NCBI GenBank assembly: GCA_015063305.1
Contig: SVUJ01000008.1
Coordinates: forward strand, 1 to 64,000
DNA length: 64,000 nucleotides
Direction: 5' to 3'
Source of the DNA: Oscillospiraceae bacterium
GTDB taxonomy: Bacteria; Bacillota; Clostridia; Oscillospirales; CAG-272
The position numbers and the translations under genes are program-made. Position 1 is the stretch's first letter, and each line of letters starts with the position of its first letter. The notes beneath the pieces are model-generated. The model had not been told where the DNA came from and did no database searches. It was given only the letters and a program-made list of their open reading frames with translations. This document shows, in pieces, positions 9,462 through 17,835 of the stretch.

Positions 9462-9505
9462 TAACGCTTTTTCATCTGAGGGGAAATTTTTCGACAAAAA
9501 GATAA

Positions 9506-9536
9506 GCGCGATTTGTGGTATATCCACAAATCGCGC
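9506..9536 (-). terminator. Terminator of the lipoprotein gene at 9558-10232
   Basis: A 13-bp perfect stem GCGCGATTTGTGG with a 5-base loop lies 21 bases past the stop codon, followed on the minus strand by TTATCTTTTTG. Confidence 0.8.
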
Positions 9537-9557
9537 AATGCAATTTCGGTTAATATC

Positions 9558-10232
9558 TTACTTAACTTCTTTGAGAGTATTAAAGACATTTTCTGCCAAC
9601 GCAGGATCAGCTACGCCCTCTGTAATAGATATAGTGTAGGTGTATTCTCCCACGGTCGTCACATACTGAGTCTGCTTCATAATAACTCCGCTAAGTTCGG
9701 CATCGTAAGAAATAACGACAACATCAAGTCCGTTAGTTGTCTTATGTGACACCTTAACATTGGTGAGAGGCATTCCCAACATCTCATAGATGGGCGCGTA
9801 CTCTTCTTCGAAGCTCTCCGTAGTCATATCATTGTAAATATCGGTTGCATCCTCAGAAACTACAGTAATATTATTCATGTTCTGTGGGTTCTGCAATATT
9901 GACATACCGTCCTCAGTCTTTTCCCAAGTGTTAGGATAAGCAAAAGAAATGTCATCATTGCTAAAAAGCTTATATCCAGAAGGAACAGACGAACCTGTGG
10001 TTGCAGCAGTTGTTGACGCAGTTGTTGATGCGGTTGTTGATGCGGTTGTTGATGCGGTTGTTGATGCGGTTGTTGAGCCGGGTCTTAAAGCAGGATCATC
10101 TATCGGCGAGGTAGTGGTATTCGCCGTTGTAGTGGTCTGTGCAGTATCTCCGTTATCGTCACAAGCGCTGAACACACAAAGTGTTGCCGCAACGAGTGTA
10201 AGAGCTATCAACATACATAATAATTTTTTCAT
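9558..10232 (-). CDS. Secreted lipoprotein with TTAS-repeat linker, function unknown
   Basis: The 224-residue protein begins MKKLLCMLIALTLVAATLC and has a lipobox ending FSAC, so it should be a lipid-anchored surface protein. Residues about 30-80 are a Thr/Ala/Ser linker with tandem TTAS units. The C-terminal ~140 residues contain SNDDISFAYPNTWEKT, which resembles the start of PsbP/DcrB-like domains, but I cannot confirm the family. ATG at 10232 follows AGAGAGG; an upstream ATG at 10277 lacks a ribosome site and would spoil the signal peptide. It has its own terminator at 9506-9536. Ligand or partner is not visible. Confidence 0.85.
   Translation of the reverse strand: MKKLLCMLIALTLVAATLCVFSACDDNGDTAQTTTTANTTTSPIDDPALRPGSTTASTTASTTASTTASTTASTTAATTGSSVPSGYKLFSNDDISFAYPNTWEKTEDGMSILQNPQNMNNITVVSEDATDIYNDMTTESFEEEYAPIYEMLGMPLTNVKVSHKTTNGLDVVVISYDAELSGVIMKQTQYVTTVGEYTYTISITEGVADPALAENVFNTLKEVK
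10009..10080. repeat. 12-bp tandem repeat in the lipoprotein linker
   Basis: Six consecutive 12-base units fill this stretch. Four (10021-10068) are identical copies of GTTGTTGATGCG and the outer two are degenerate. In frame each encodes four residues (TTAS type), so copy-number slippage would lengthen or shorten the linker without a frameshift. Confidence 0.95.
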
Positions 10233-10310
10233 TTTGGGTACCTCTCTTTGTTTTTTGCTGTGGCGGTATTGTAACATATTTTTCCAAGAAAGTCAAGCAC
10301 TTTATAAAAA

Positions 10311-10853
10311 TTAATCAAAACTCGTTTTTCTCTCCACCAGCTCAAGCGCCCTTGAAACCGGCAAAACCAACATTGCCGCAACAAAGTTAAACGAGCCGTG
10401 TATTATGTCAAACGGAAGCCCCGCTATTATCCAACTCACCGTCATTTCGGGGGTGAAATTGAAGGCAAGCATCTGAAACGGAGCATACAAAACGCCAAAA
10501 GCAAAGCCGTGCAGAGCGCATATTACCATATAAAGCGGCACTCTCCACCTTGGGCTGAGCCTGCGCGGTATCAGCATAGCCATTCCCCACAGAGGAAGCC
10601 ATATGTAAAGATAAGGATACCACCAAAGTCCAAATCCCCCAAAGGAACCGTTCAAAAACACGTATACGTATATAGGAACGAGCGCCCAAGAACGATAGAC
10701 CACGGTAAACGTGATTATAAGCGCGCCAACTATGTGCATATTCGGCAGAAACTCCATAAGGATATCCGATATGAACATAAGAGCGCCGAGCATCGCCCCC
10801 ACAACGAGCAACCTGAGAACTTCTAAACCGCTTCTCTTTTTCTTTGACTTCAT
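10311..10853 (-). CDS. ECF transporter S component, probably for cobalamin
   Basis: The 180-residue protein has five or six hydrophobic segments and the small size of an S (substrate-binding) component of energy-coupling factor transporters, which share an ATPase/EcfT module encoded elsewhere. Because it follows a DUF4430 lipoprotein gene by 3 bases behind a cobalamin riboswitch, cobalamin or a corrinoid is the likely substrate, as for CbrT-type S components. ATG at 10853 has no clear ribosome site of its own, so translational coupling to the upstream gene is likely. The family call is from topology and context. Confidence 0.8.
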   Translation of the reverse strand: MKSKKKRSGLEVLRLLVVGAMLGALMFISDILMEFLPNMHIVGALIITFTVVYRSWALVPIYVYVFLNGSFGGFGLWWYPYLYIWLPLWGMAMLIPRRLSPRWRVPLYMVICALHGFAFGVLYAPFQMLAFNFTPEMTVSWIIAGLPFDIIHGSFNFVAAMLVLPVSRALELVERKTSFD

Positions 10854-10856
10854 AAA

Positions 10857-11354
10857 TTACATAGGCTTGAAGGAATATTCCTTGCCTGCCTCTATCTCGG
10901 TAGAATCAACTCCCGTCATTGAATACTCTCCGTCTACGTGGAAAGCCCAATATTTTCCGTGGGTATCCCAGTCGATAGTTTCTCCGTCAACTTTTTTGAC
11001 GTAAAGCCCGTAAGGACCGTCCTCGCCCTCGATAAGTCCCGCGTCAAGAAGCGCCTCGCCTACCGTGGTCTTGTTTGTCCTTACCGTAAAAGTCTTGCTC
11101 TCTCCCGCAAGAGTTGTGACCTTGAACACGAATTCCGTGTTACCCTCTCCGCGCACGTTAGGGTCTGCCGTGGTTGCGGCTGTTGTACCTGCTGTTGTAC
11201 CTGCGGTAGTTGCTACAGTAGTAGCCTCGGTGGTCTGTTCGGGTTCGTTCGTCTTATCACAAGCAACTGCCCAAAATGCTATAGCCGCAGTAAGCACAAG
11301 CAGGAGCAGCACAGACAAAATTCTGAACATCATTGTTTTTGTCGAATTTCTCAT
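10857..11354 (-). CDS. DUF4430 lipoprotein, probable cobalamin-binding surface protein
   Basis: The 165-residue protein has a signal segment with a lipobox ending WAVAC, a Thr/Ala-rich linker (about residues 38-60), and a C-terminal domain with TVGEALLDAGLIEGEDGPYG and YWAFHVDGEYSMTGVD. This is the DUF4430 pattern, related to the C-terminal beta domain of transcobalamin and intrinsic factor. ATG at 11354 follows AAGGAGAAAC; the longer open frame upstream runs through the riboswitch and is not used. It lies under a cobalamin riboswitch and is followed by an ECF S component, so I infer that it captures corrinoids and delivers them to that transporter. Confidence 0.87.
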   Translation of the reverse strand: MRNSTKTMMFRILSVLLLLVLTAAIAFWAVACDKTNEPEQTTEATTVATTAGTTAGTTAATTADPNVRGEGNTEFVFKVTTLAGESKTFTVRTNKTTVGEALLDAGLIEGEDGPYGLYVKKVDGETIDWDTHGKYWAFHVDGEYSMTGVDSTEIEAGKEYSFKPM

Positions 11355-11426
11355 TTTGTTTCTCCTTAAATCTTTTATTTTTGTATCCGCCGTATTCGAT
11401 TGTAAAATGTTGGTTCGTGCAACTAA

Positions 11427-11622
11427 AATACGGCTTGGGGTAAGTCTTCCGACTTGCGGATAAGTGATCTCTTCACCGCGCATCGGGCATCTTCTCGAAA
11501 AAATTTCAATGATGTAACGGTACTTGCGGCAGTACCGCGCCCTATGCTCTCCGCTTACGGCGACACGCTCGTACAGGCATCTCACCTGTTTCCTTATTAA
11601 GCTCCGAGGAGCGCCCCAAAAA
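11427..11622 (-). promoter_or_regulatory. Cobalamin riboswitch
   Basis: On the minus strand the leader shows TTAATAAGGAAACAGGTGAG, GCCGTAAGCGGAGAGC, and near the end AAGTCGGAAGACTTACC, matching in order the conserved segments of cobalamin riboswitches, with a pairing of GGGGC and GCCCC-like ends as P1. A following 8-bp hairpin (11427-11434 with 11389-11396) has no U run, so control may be translational. Boundaries are approximate. Confidence 0.88.
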
Positions 11623-11631
11623 TACTCGTAC

Positions 11632-11660
11632 ATTCTATCACATATCTCGCCCGCTGTCAA
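11632..11660 (-). promoter_or_regulatory. Sigma-A promoter of the cobalamin unit
   Basis: TTGACA (11655-11660) and TAGAAT (11632-11637) with 17 bases between them, on the minus strand, immediately ahead of the riboswitch. Confidence 0.88.
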
Positions 11661-11761
11661 TATTCTTCATTTATTTTGTCACCCCATATCTCACATTGTG
11701 GCATATTTTTCTGCATACGGCAAATAATAAAAATATAAACGCGAGAAAGGAAATTATAAAA

Positions 11762-13069
11762 ATGAATAAACCCCAGATAGTAAAATGCTGCGCCCGCGAG
11801 ATACTCGACTCAAGAGGAAATCCCACCGTTGAATCTACCGTTTTCTTAGCCGACGGCACGGTCGGTATGGCAAGTGTGCCCTCGGGCGCGTCCACAGGTA
11901 TCTATGAAGCCCACGAAAAGCGAGATGAAGACCCCACCCGCTTCGGCGGCAAGGGAGTCCGCACCGCAGTTTGCAACGTCTGCAAGACGATATCCCCCGC
12001 GATAGCGGGAATAAGCGCATCCGAGCAGCACGAGCTTGATAGAGTGCTCCTTGAGCTCGACGGCACTCCCGACAAATCAAATCTTGGTGCTAACGCGATG
12101 CTCTCGGTGTCGCTCGCCTGCGCGAGAGCCGCGGCGAATTGGTATCACATCCCCCTTTACAGATACCTCGGCGGCGTGGACTCCTTCAGACTTCCCGTCC
12201 CTATGATGAATATCATAAACGGCGGCGCGCACGCCGCCAACAACGTCGAGATACAGGAGTTTATGATAGTCCCCGTGGGTGCTAAAAGCTTTGCGGCGGC
12301 GATGCGCGCGGGAAGCGAGATATACGCGTCACTCGGCAGACTGCTCAAAAAAGAAAAATACGCCACCACGGTGGGTGACGAGGGCGGTTATGCTCCAAAC
12401 CTTGACAGCGACGAGGAAGCCATTGATATGATAATAAGCGCGATAAAGGACGCGGGGTACGACACAAAAAGCATTATGATCGCGCTTGACGCCGCCACCT
12501 CTGAATGGTACTCCGAGCAAGAACAGGCATATATAATGCCCAAGCGCGGCGAGAGATACACGCGCGATCAGCTTATCGAGCGTTGGTGTCAGCTTGTGGA
12601 AAACTACCCCATAATGTCTATCGAGGACGCGCTCGACCAAAGGGATTTCGAGGGCTGGGCTAAGCTGACCGAGCGCATAGGAAACAAGATAATGCTGGTC
12701 GGCGACGACCTCTTCGTAACCAACACCGAGCGCCTTAAGGAAGGAATTGCGAAAAACGCGGCAAACTCGATACTCATAAAGCCAAATCAGATAGGAACGC
12801 TGAGCGAAACGATAGACGTTATCCATACCGCAAAGGAAGCGGGATATAGATTTATCCTCTCGCACAGGAGCGGTGAGACCGAGGACACAACTATAGCCGA
12901 TATCGCCGTGGCGCTCAACGCCCCGTTTATTAAATCGGGCGCACCCTGTCGAAGCGAAAGAGTGGCGAAATATAACCGCCTGCTCCGCATAGAATCAGCG
13001 CTTAACAGCGGCGGTCATTTCGGCTTTATGGATATGCCCACCGTAAATTCAAATATTAGTTTTGTATGA
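11762..13069 (+). CDS. eno: Enolase
   Basis: The 435-residue glycolytic enzyme interconverts 2-phosphoglycerate and phosphoenolpyruvate. It begins with the canonical [14 protein letters not shown], has [13 protein letters not shown] near residue 205, metal ligands in [14 protein letters not shown] and VGDDLFVTN, catalytic Lys in [13 protein letters not shown], and the signature [18 protein letters not shown] at 11762 follows GAAAGGAAATT. It is a single-gene unit on the plus strand, followed by the hairpin at 13080. No promoter of good consensus was found in the 80 bases upstream. Confidence 0.98.
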   Translation: MNKPQIVKCCAREILDSRGNPTVESTVFLADGTVGMASVPSGASTGIYEAHEKRDEDPTRFGGKGVRTAVCNVCKTISPAIAGISASEQHELDRVLLELDGTPDKSNLGANAMLSVSLACARAAANWYHIPLYRYLGGVDSFRLPVPMMNIINGGAHAANNVEIQEFMIVPVGAKSFAAAMRAGSEIYASLGRLLKKEKYATTVGDEGGYAPNLDSDEEAIDMIISAIKDAGYDTKSIMIALDAATSEWYSEQEQAYIMPKRGERYTRDQLIERWCQLVENYPIMSIEDALDQRDFEGWAKLTERIGNKIMLVGDDLFVTNTERLKEGIAKNAANSILIKPNQIGTLSETIDVIHTAKEAGYRFILSHRSGETEDTTIADIAVALNAPFIKSGAPCRSERVAKYNRLLRIESALNSGGHFGFMDMPTVNSNISFV

Positions 13070-13079
13070 TAAGTGATAC

Positions 13080-13112
13080 AAGGGAGAACCTTTTAAGGAA
13101 AGGTTCTCCCTT
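13080..13112. terminator. Hairpin downstream of enolase
   Basis: AAGGGAGAACCTTT pairs with AAAGGTTCTCCCTT around a short loop, 10 bases past the eno stop. It resembles the larger palindromes at 66-115, 13438-13470 and 25042-25075 and has no long T run. Confidence 0.6.
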
Positions 13113-13129
13113 GACCACTAAAAAGCTCT

Positions 13130-13380
13130 CACATTAACCCGTAGGGGCGATTCACGAATCGCCCACGGACGACCAATGGTCGCCCCTACCAATAAAAATT
13201 ACAGACAGATTGTGCGGACAGTCGGGGACGCCTGTCCCTACAATGGTGCGGGGCGTCGAGGACGTCGCCACCTACAGGTTAGCTAATATTTAACGTACAA
13301 TCTGCTATAGGGTATTTCACCGCAACAAACATTTCAAATTGTAGGGGGCGACGTCCTCGACGCCCCGTTTACAATCATTT
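13130..13380. repeat. Intergenic repeat cluster (GTAGGGGCGA / GGGACAGGCGTCC family)
   Basis: This stretch has no gene. It holds several related imperfect palindromes: a GTAGGGGCGA...TCGCCCCTAC pair (about 13140-13190), GGACAGTCGGGGACGCCTG next to TCCCTACAATG (13217-13244), and GGGGCGTCGAGGACGTCGCC followed by an inverted GGGGCGACGTCCTCGACGCCCC (13250-13370). Related short copies occur near 19215, 38658 and 57475. They look like dispersed REP-like elements. Confidence 0.75.
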
Positions 13381-13437
13381 CAATCTGAACCTCATCACTG
13401 TAGCTAAAAATAGTGTGAAAAGGTTTGGAAGGGGTTT

Positions 13438-13470
13438 AAGGGGACACCTTTCCTTAAAAGGTGTCCCCTT
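13438..13470. terminator. Bidirectional hairpin downstream of the 13477-15135 gene
   Basis: AAGGGGACACCTTT (13438-13451) pairs with AAAAGGTGTCCCCTT (13456-13470), 6 bases past the stop of the minus-strand gene. It shares the preceding GGTTTGGAAGGGG-type sequence with the hairpin at 25042-25075. Confidence 0.6.
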
Positions 13471-13476
13471 GTCCTT

Positions 13477-15135
13477 TTACGCTTTCTTTGTCCAAGAAGC
13501 TATTTGTTTAATACCTGCGATAGAGGTGTCGTGATACTTGACGGTGATACTGTCGCCATTTTTGATAAGCATAATGCTTTCGTCTGCCGAAACGCTCTGC
13601 TTATAGAGTACACCGTTCTCGTCGGTGATATAGAGCACCGACGTTCCATCGACCGTAACTGTTCTTATATCCGCGACCACAATATCCGCGCTGAGCGCCT
13701 CGGGCTGAGTGGGCTCGGCAGGCTGTCCGTCCTCAACAATAACTCCCTTTTCCTTGAGCAGCTTGATATAAGCCTGCTTAGCCTCGGTCTGATTAGCGCC
13801 TGTTGCCACAAGGCTATAGTTTTCAACGTTTACAAGGGCATAGAGCTTAACTATACCGTTAGCGTCCTTAAGCACCATAATATAGGTCGCCTCGCCCGAC
13901 ACGTTTATAAGTGACGGGAAGGACGCGACGTATCTCATCTCCTGGACCTCACCCTCTGCAGCGCCCATAGCCGAATATTCCTCAGCACCAAAGACGGGAT
14001 AATACTTATACTCACCCGTTCTCGCGTTGCTTATTATAAATCCGATATTACTCTCGTCATTTCCTACAGAGGTAACGCCCGTAAAGTACCAAACGTCGTC
14101 CTCGATAACGATGTATCCGAAGTCGTCGGTGGTTATCTTACAGTCCTTGTTACCGATTATACTGTTCCAGAAGCCGTTCTTGAGCATACCGTACCAGTCG
14201 TATTTCTGCGCCGCGAGATGTCCTGTGAAGACGTTGTCTACCCAAGAGGGTGTCTCGCTCACCGAGTATATCTGTGAGCTTCCGTCAACGGGATTGAATA
14301 TTATCACCTCGTTTACGTCCATAGCTCCGAAAAGACCTACTCTGGGCGTAAGGCAGGAAACTATATAGTAGGGCTTGCCTTCCTCGTCTATCTCAAAGTT
14401 TATCTCGTCGAAGATCTTCGTGGGATATGAAAATCTCAGCTTTCTGAGAAGGTCATCGCCAAAGAAAGCGCTGTCCACGTATTTCATATGCTCGCTGAAC
14501 TCAACGTATTCGGCATCGGGGTCAACGGGATTTACGTTTATATATCCGGGAATTCCCTGCTCTCTGTTGTTGAACCACTTGAAGAAATCGCCGTATTCAA
14601 GGTTAGTGACCTTTGCAGGCTTTCCGCCAAGATTTATCTGAGAATAGCTGCTGCCCACCTCATACTGCGAAACGTATGCCGAAAGCTCACCCATTTTTCT
14701 GTTTCCGAGTATGGTTGCCGAATCGGTATCCATAAGCGCTATGTTGCTTACCGTGTCGCTCTCGGGCATATCCTCTTCAAACACCGCCTCGGGAACTTCT
14801 ATGATGTTCGCGTATTTCTGAGCGTTAAGGAAGGTGGAGGAAACAAGATTGCCCACCAAAAGCACCGCAACGGGTATCGCGGCTGCTATAGCTACCCACT
14901 TTACAGCTCCGAATTTAAAGGAAAATCCTGACTTTCCGACTTTGCCAAAATTTTTAATTTTAGCACCCGAACCGGCGATAAAATATATCACTCCCCATAT
15001 AACTATCACGAAAGTGAGAGTTATCCAGAACTCCTGAGAATACACGTTGATGGCGGGTAATATCAGATAAAATCCGAGCGCCGCGATAAGCGCGGTTATC
15101 ACCGTTGCCAAAATTACTCTTTTAGATGTTTTCAT
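13477..15135 (-). CDS. Membrane-anchored protein of unknown function
   Basis: I do not recognise a family for this 552-residue protein. Residues 1-110 hold three hydrophobic segments (about 8-30, 35-55, 78-100). The rest is a long soluble region, probably outside the cell, with YYIVSCLTPRVGLFGAMDV near 265 and VIIFNPVDGSSQIYSV near 290, which suggests repeated beta-structure. The last ~70 residues (VVADIRTVTVDGTSVLYITD onward) look like a small separate beta domain. ATG at 15135 follows AGAAAGG. It begins 27 bases after topB on the same strand, so the two are probably co-transcribed, but I cannot connect it to DNA metabolism. Confidence 0.85.
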   Translation of the reverse strand: MKTSKRVILATVITALIAALGFYLILPAINVYSQEFWITLTFVIVIWGVIYFIAGSGAKIKNFGKVGKSGFSFKFGAVKWVAIAAAIPVAVLLVGNLVSSTFLNAQKYANIIEVPEAVFEEDMPESDTVSNIALMDTDSATILGNRKMGELSAYVSQYEVGSSYSQINLGGKPAKVTNLEYGDFFKWFNNREQGIPGYINVNPVDPDAEYVEFSEHMKYVDSAFFGDDLLRKLRFSYPTKIFDEINFEIDEEGKPYYIVSCLTPRVGLFGAMDVNEVIIFNPVDGSSQIYSVSETPSWVDNVFTGHLAAQKYDWYGMLKNGFWNSIIGNKDCKITTDDFGYIVIEDDVWYFTGVTSVGNDESNIGFIISNARTGEYKYYPVFGAEEYSAMGAAEGEVQEMRYVASFPSLINVSGEATYIMVLKDANGIVKLYALVNVENYSLVATGANQTEAKQAYIKLLKEKGVIVEDGQPAEPTQPEALSADIVVADIRTVTVDGTSVLYITDENGVLYKQSVSADESIMLIKNGDSITVKYHDTSIAGIKQIASWTKKA

Positions 15136-15162
15136 ACCAATTACCTTTCTTTAATATTTATT

Positions 15163-17265
15163 TTAACTGAAATCGAATACACATTTTCCGTCCGCGAGCC
15201 GCAATACCGAATCAAAGGGCGTACCCTTTTTGGACACAAAGCCCTTTATCTTAGCCGTTTTCCCCTCGGAAAGCAAGAGCTTGACGTTTGACACCGATAT
15301 CGCCCTGCCGCATATATATGCGCTTACAAAGAACTTGCACCCCGACTTATACGCGCTGCAGCCGTATCCGTAGCGTCCTCTTGTAACGTCAGCCCCGCAA
15401 AGAGGGCATCTGCCCACGATATCACCGTAAAATCCCGTGTCGATATCCTCGTCCACAGGCATCTCTCTGCGCTCAAAGCACCTCGCGACCTCGTCCTTTG
15501 CCCTTGACACCGCGCCGTCTATATCCATCTCGCCGCGATAGACCTTCTTGAGCGCACGGCCCATATCCGAGGTCTTGAATTTATCCATCACTATCTGCAT
15601 ACGCTCAAGCGACTCTATGAGGAATATGCCCTTCGGCATTATAGTGTAGACGTCCTTTTTGAGATTTATATATTCGCTCTTTCTGGCGTTGTCGATAATT
15701 CCCGTTCTCGTCGCCTCAGTGCCAAGCTCCACGCCCTCAAACATAGCGCGATACTCAGCCGCATCGTCAGCGCCAACGCTGTCATCGACCGCCGCCTTTT
15801 CATCGCGGAATGGGTTTTTGAGATAGTTATTCAGCGTTTCTATCGTATAGTGCTTGGGCGGAGATGTTTCCTTCTCCACGGGCGCAAACTTTATATTTAC
15901 CTTGTCGCCCTTTGATAGCGGCGGCAGGAGCTTGTCCTTCTGAGTGCTGTCGTCATACTTCGTCCAGCCCTTTTCAAGTATGGTCAAGCCCTTGAGGGTG
16001 AACTCCTCAAGCTCTCCCACCTTCACGGTTATCTCTGCTCTCTTGGCAACGCAGTCCTCGGCGCAAAATACCGCTACAAAACGGCGTATTACCGTGGAGT
16101 AGACCTGCATCTGCTTCTCGCTCAGCTTATTTTTGTCGGGTATCTTGTAGGTCGGCGTAATAGCCGAGTGCGACTCTATCTTGGAGTCGTCAAAAATCGT
16201 TTTCTTGTCCTTGAAGACCACGGGATATCCCATATTCGCGCATATCCCGACTATCTTTCTTATCTTGTCCTTCTCGGCACTCGCAAGGTATTCCGAGTTG
16301 GTTCGGGGATAGGTGAGATACCCCTCCTCGTAAAGCCTTTGTATTATCTCAAGGCTCTCCGCCATAGACATCTTGTATTTCTTTCCAAGCACGTTCTGTA
16401 GCTTGGAGAGCGAATAGAGCTTGCCCGGCGCGATGATATCCTTTTTACTTTTGGCGTTGCTGACGTATGCCTCGCAGGCATTGTACTCCTCACAGGTCTT
16501 CTCTGCCTTGGCGTACTCGTCAGAAGAAAATCTCAGCTTTGAATTCAGCTCTACCTTACAGCCGTTCGTTTCATCGGCGCTGCTTATCGAGTAGTACTTC
16601 TCGGGAACAAAATTCTTTATCGCCATATCCCTGTCGTATATAGCCTTGACTATCGGAACTATTACCCTTCCCACTCGCAAAAGCGTTCCGCACCTGAGCG
16701 TGGCATACCTCGTGAGATTCACTCCGTACAGCCAGTCTATATACGTTCTCGCAAACCCTTCGTTTGCCAGATGGTCGTAATCCGAATCGTCCTTCATATC
16801 AAGAAGCGCCGCCGCAACCGTCTGCGGGGTCTGGTCGGGAAGCCACAGCCTCTTTATCGGCTTTGGAGTATGCAGTGCGTTTTCAATGCACAGCCTAACT
16901 ATTATCTCTCCCTCTCGGTCTGCGTCCCCCGCGTTCACTATCTCGGTAACGTCCTCTCGGTTGCAAAGCGCCTCAAGCACTCTGAATTGCTTCAGCACAC
17001 CCGCGTCGGGCTTACCCTCCGAGTCGTTTCTGAGTACGAACTTGAACCTTTCGGGAAAGCAGGGCAGATTATCCATCGTCCAGCGCGCCTTTCCTTGCGC
17101 CTCGCCGCCGTACGCCTCGATATCCGCCAAGGAGAACAGGTGACCGAACGCCCACGATATGATATATCCCGAGCCTTCAAGATAACCGTCGTGCCTTGAC
17201 ATATTCCCGATACCCGCGGCAATGTTTCTGCCAAGACTCGGCTTTTCGGCTATTATCAGAACCAT
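15163..17265 (-). CDS. topB: DNA topoisomerase III (type IA)
   Basis: The 700-residue enzyme relaxes or decatenates DNA through a single-strand break. The Toprim domain is at the N-terminus (LIIAEKPSLGRNIAAGIGN, then NAGDADREGEIIVRL near residue 115), the active-site tyrosine is in EGYLTYPRTNSEYL near 315, and a C-terminal zinc motif CPLCGADVTRGRYGYGC lies near 640. The length and start are those of chromosomal TopB proteins; such enzymes also occur on conjugative elements, but no other element genes are near. ATG at 17265 follows TTAGGAGGGG. It precedes the unknown membrane protein gene by 27 bases. Confidence 0.95.
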   Translation of the reverse strand: MVLIIAEKPSLGRNIAAGIGNMSRHDGYLEGSGYIISWAFGHLFSLADIEAYGGEAQGKARWTMDNLPCFPERFKFVLRNDSEGKPDAGVLKQFRVLEALCNREDVTEIVNAGDADREGEIIVRLCIENALHTPKPIKRLWLPDQTPQTVAAALLDMKDDSDYDHLANEGFARTYIDWLYGVNLTRYATLRCGTLLRVGRVIVPIVKAIYDRDMAIKNFVPEKYYSISSADETNGCKVELNSKLRFSSDEYAKAEKTCEEYNACEAYVSNAKSKKDIIAPGKLYSLSKLQNVLGKKYKMSMAESLEIIQRLYEEGYLTYPRTNSEYLASAEKDKIRKIVGICANMGYPVVFKDKKTIFDDSKIESHSAITPTYKIPDKNKLSEKQMQVYSTVIRRFVAVFCAEDCVAKRAEITVKVGELEEFTLKGLTILEKGWTKYDDSTQKDKLLPPLSKGDKVNIKFAPVEKETSPPKHYTIETLNNYLKNPFRDEKAAVDDSVGADDAAEYRAMFEGVELGTEATRTGIIDNARKSEYINLKKDVYTIMPKGIFLIESLERMQIVMDKFKTSDMGRALKKVYRGEMDIDGAVSRAKDEVARCFERREMPVDEDIDTGFYGDIVGRCPLCGADVTRGRYGYGCSAYKSGCKFFVSAYICGRAISVSNVKLLLSEGKTAKIKGFVSKKGTPFDSVLRLADGKCVFDFS

Positions 17266-17284
17266 ATTCCCCTCCTAAAATAAT

Positions 17285-17312
17285 GGGCAGTTCCATAGAG
17301 ATGAAACTGCCC
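17285..17312 (-). terminator. Hairpin between the P-loop gene and topB
   Basis: GGGCAGTT pairs with AACTGCCC with further pairing toward the loop; the minus strand then reads ATTATTTT. It ends 20 bases before the topB start, so topB may depend on read-through or on a promoter I do not see. Confidence 0.65.
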
Positions 17313-17329
17313 TTATGTTGTATTATCAA

Positions 17330-17737
17330 TTAGAGATATTTCTTCACAGTGTCAGAAGCATCTTCAGCAGCCATAGAAGCGGTCATAACAACGTTTACAC
17401 CGATCTTCTCAGCTATCTCAGCTATTTCCTCTATGAACTTATCGAACGCAACAAAGTCGTCGTTGCAGATCTTGAGCGAAGAATCTATAAACAGATCTGT
17501 AACGTCGTGGTTACTTGCAAGTATACCCGCAACGAAGCCGTAGAGCGACTGAGCATCATCAACAAAGTACTCTTTTACGTCTATAAGTCTTGCGCGATAC
17601 TTGACGTCAAAACGAAGCTTTACTCCTTTTTCTATACATACAACGTCACCGCTGGATTTTTCAACGGCCTCGTTTACCAAATTGATAAGTGCCTTGGTTT
17701 TGCCTGTTCCTTTAACACCGATAATTAACTTTAACAT
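17330..17737 (-). CDS. Small P-loop NTPase-like protein
   Basis: The 135-residue protein starts MLKLIIGVKGTGKTKALIN, a Walker A motif within the first 15 residues, and has DLFIDSS near residue 85, which could be a Walker B strand. The C-terminus is helical (IEEIAEIAEKIGVNVVMTAS). There is no room for an added domain, so it may be a minimal ATPase or nucleotide-binding regulator. ATG at 17737 follows TTGGAGG; an ATG 14 codons upstream lacks a ribosome site. It has its own promoter (17784-17812) and a terminator. Function and partner are unknown. Confidence 0.85.
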   Translation of the reverse strand: MLKLIIGVKGTGKTKALINLVNEAVEKSSGDVVCIEKGVKLRFDVKYRARLIDVKEYFVDDAQSLYGFVAGILASNHDVTDLFIDSSLKICNDDFVAFDKFIEEIAEIAEKIGVNVVMTASMAAEDASDTVKKYL

Positions 17738-17783
17738 TCCGGACCTCCAACATAAATATTGAACATTTTTTATGCCCACCTAC

Positions 17784-17812
17784 ATTATACAACAAGTAGG
17801 TATTTTTTTCAA
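17784..17812 (-). promoter_or_regulatory. Promoter of the small P-loop gene
   Basis: TTGAAA (17807-17812) and TATAAT (17784-17789) with a 17-base spacer on the minus strand. An inverted CCTAC...GTAGG flanks the -10 region. Confidence 0.8.
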
Positions 17813-17835
17813 GAGTAATTTCAAGATTTTTTTAA

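Noticed and set aside
9949-10314. Plus-strand frame with a repeated VDAV pattern
   Set aside because: It is the reverse reading of the 12-bp repeats in the lipoprotein linker.
11355-11660. N-terminal extension of the DUF4430 protein
   Set aside because: The extension is the cobalamin riboswitch; a lipoprotein signal and ribosome site start at 11354.
15163-17265. Mobile element because of topoisomerase III
   Set aside because: TopB often travels on conjugative elements, but no relaxase, integrase, VirB4/TraG or attachment sites occur nearby and flanking genes are housekeeping.
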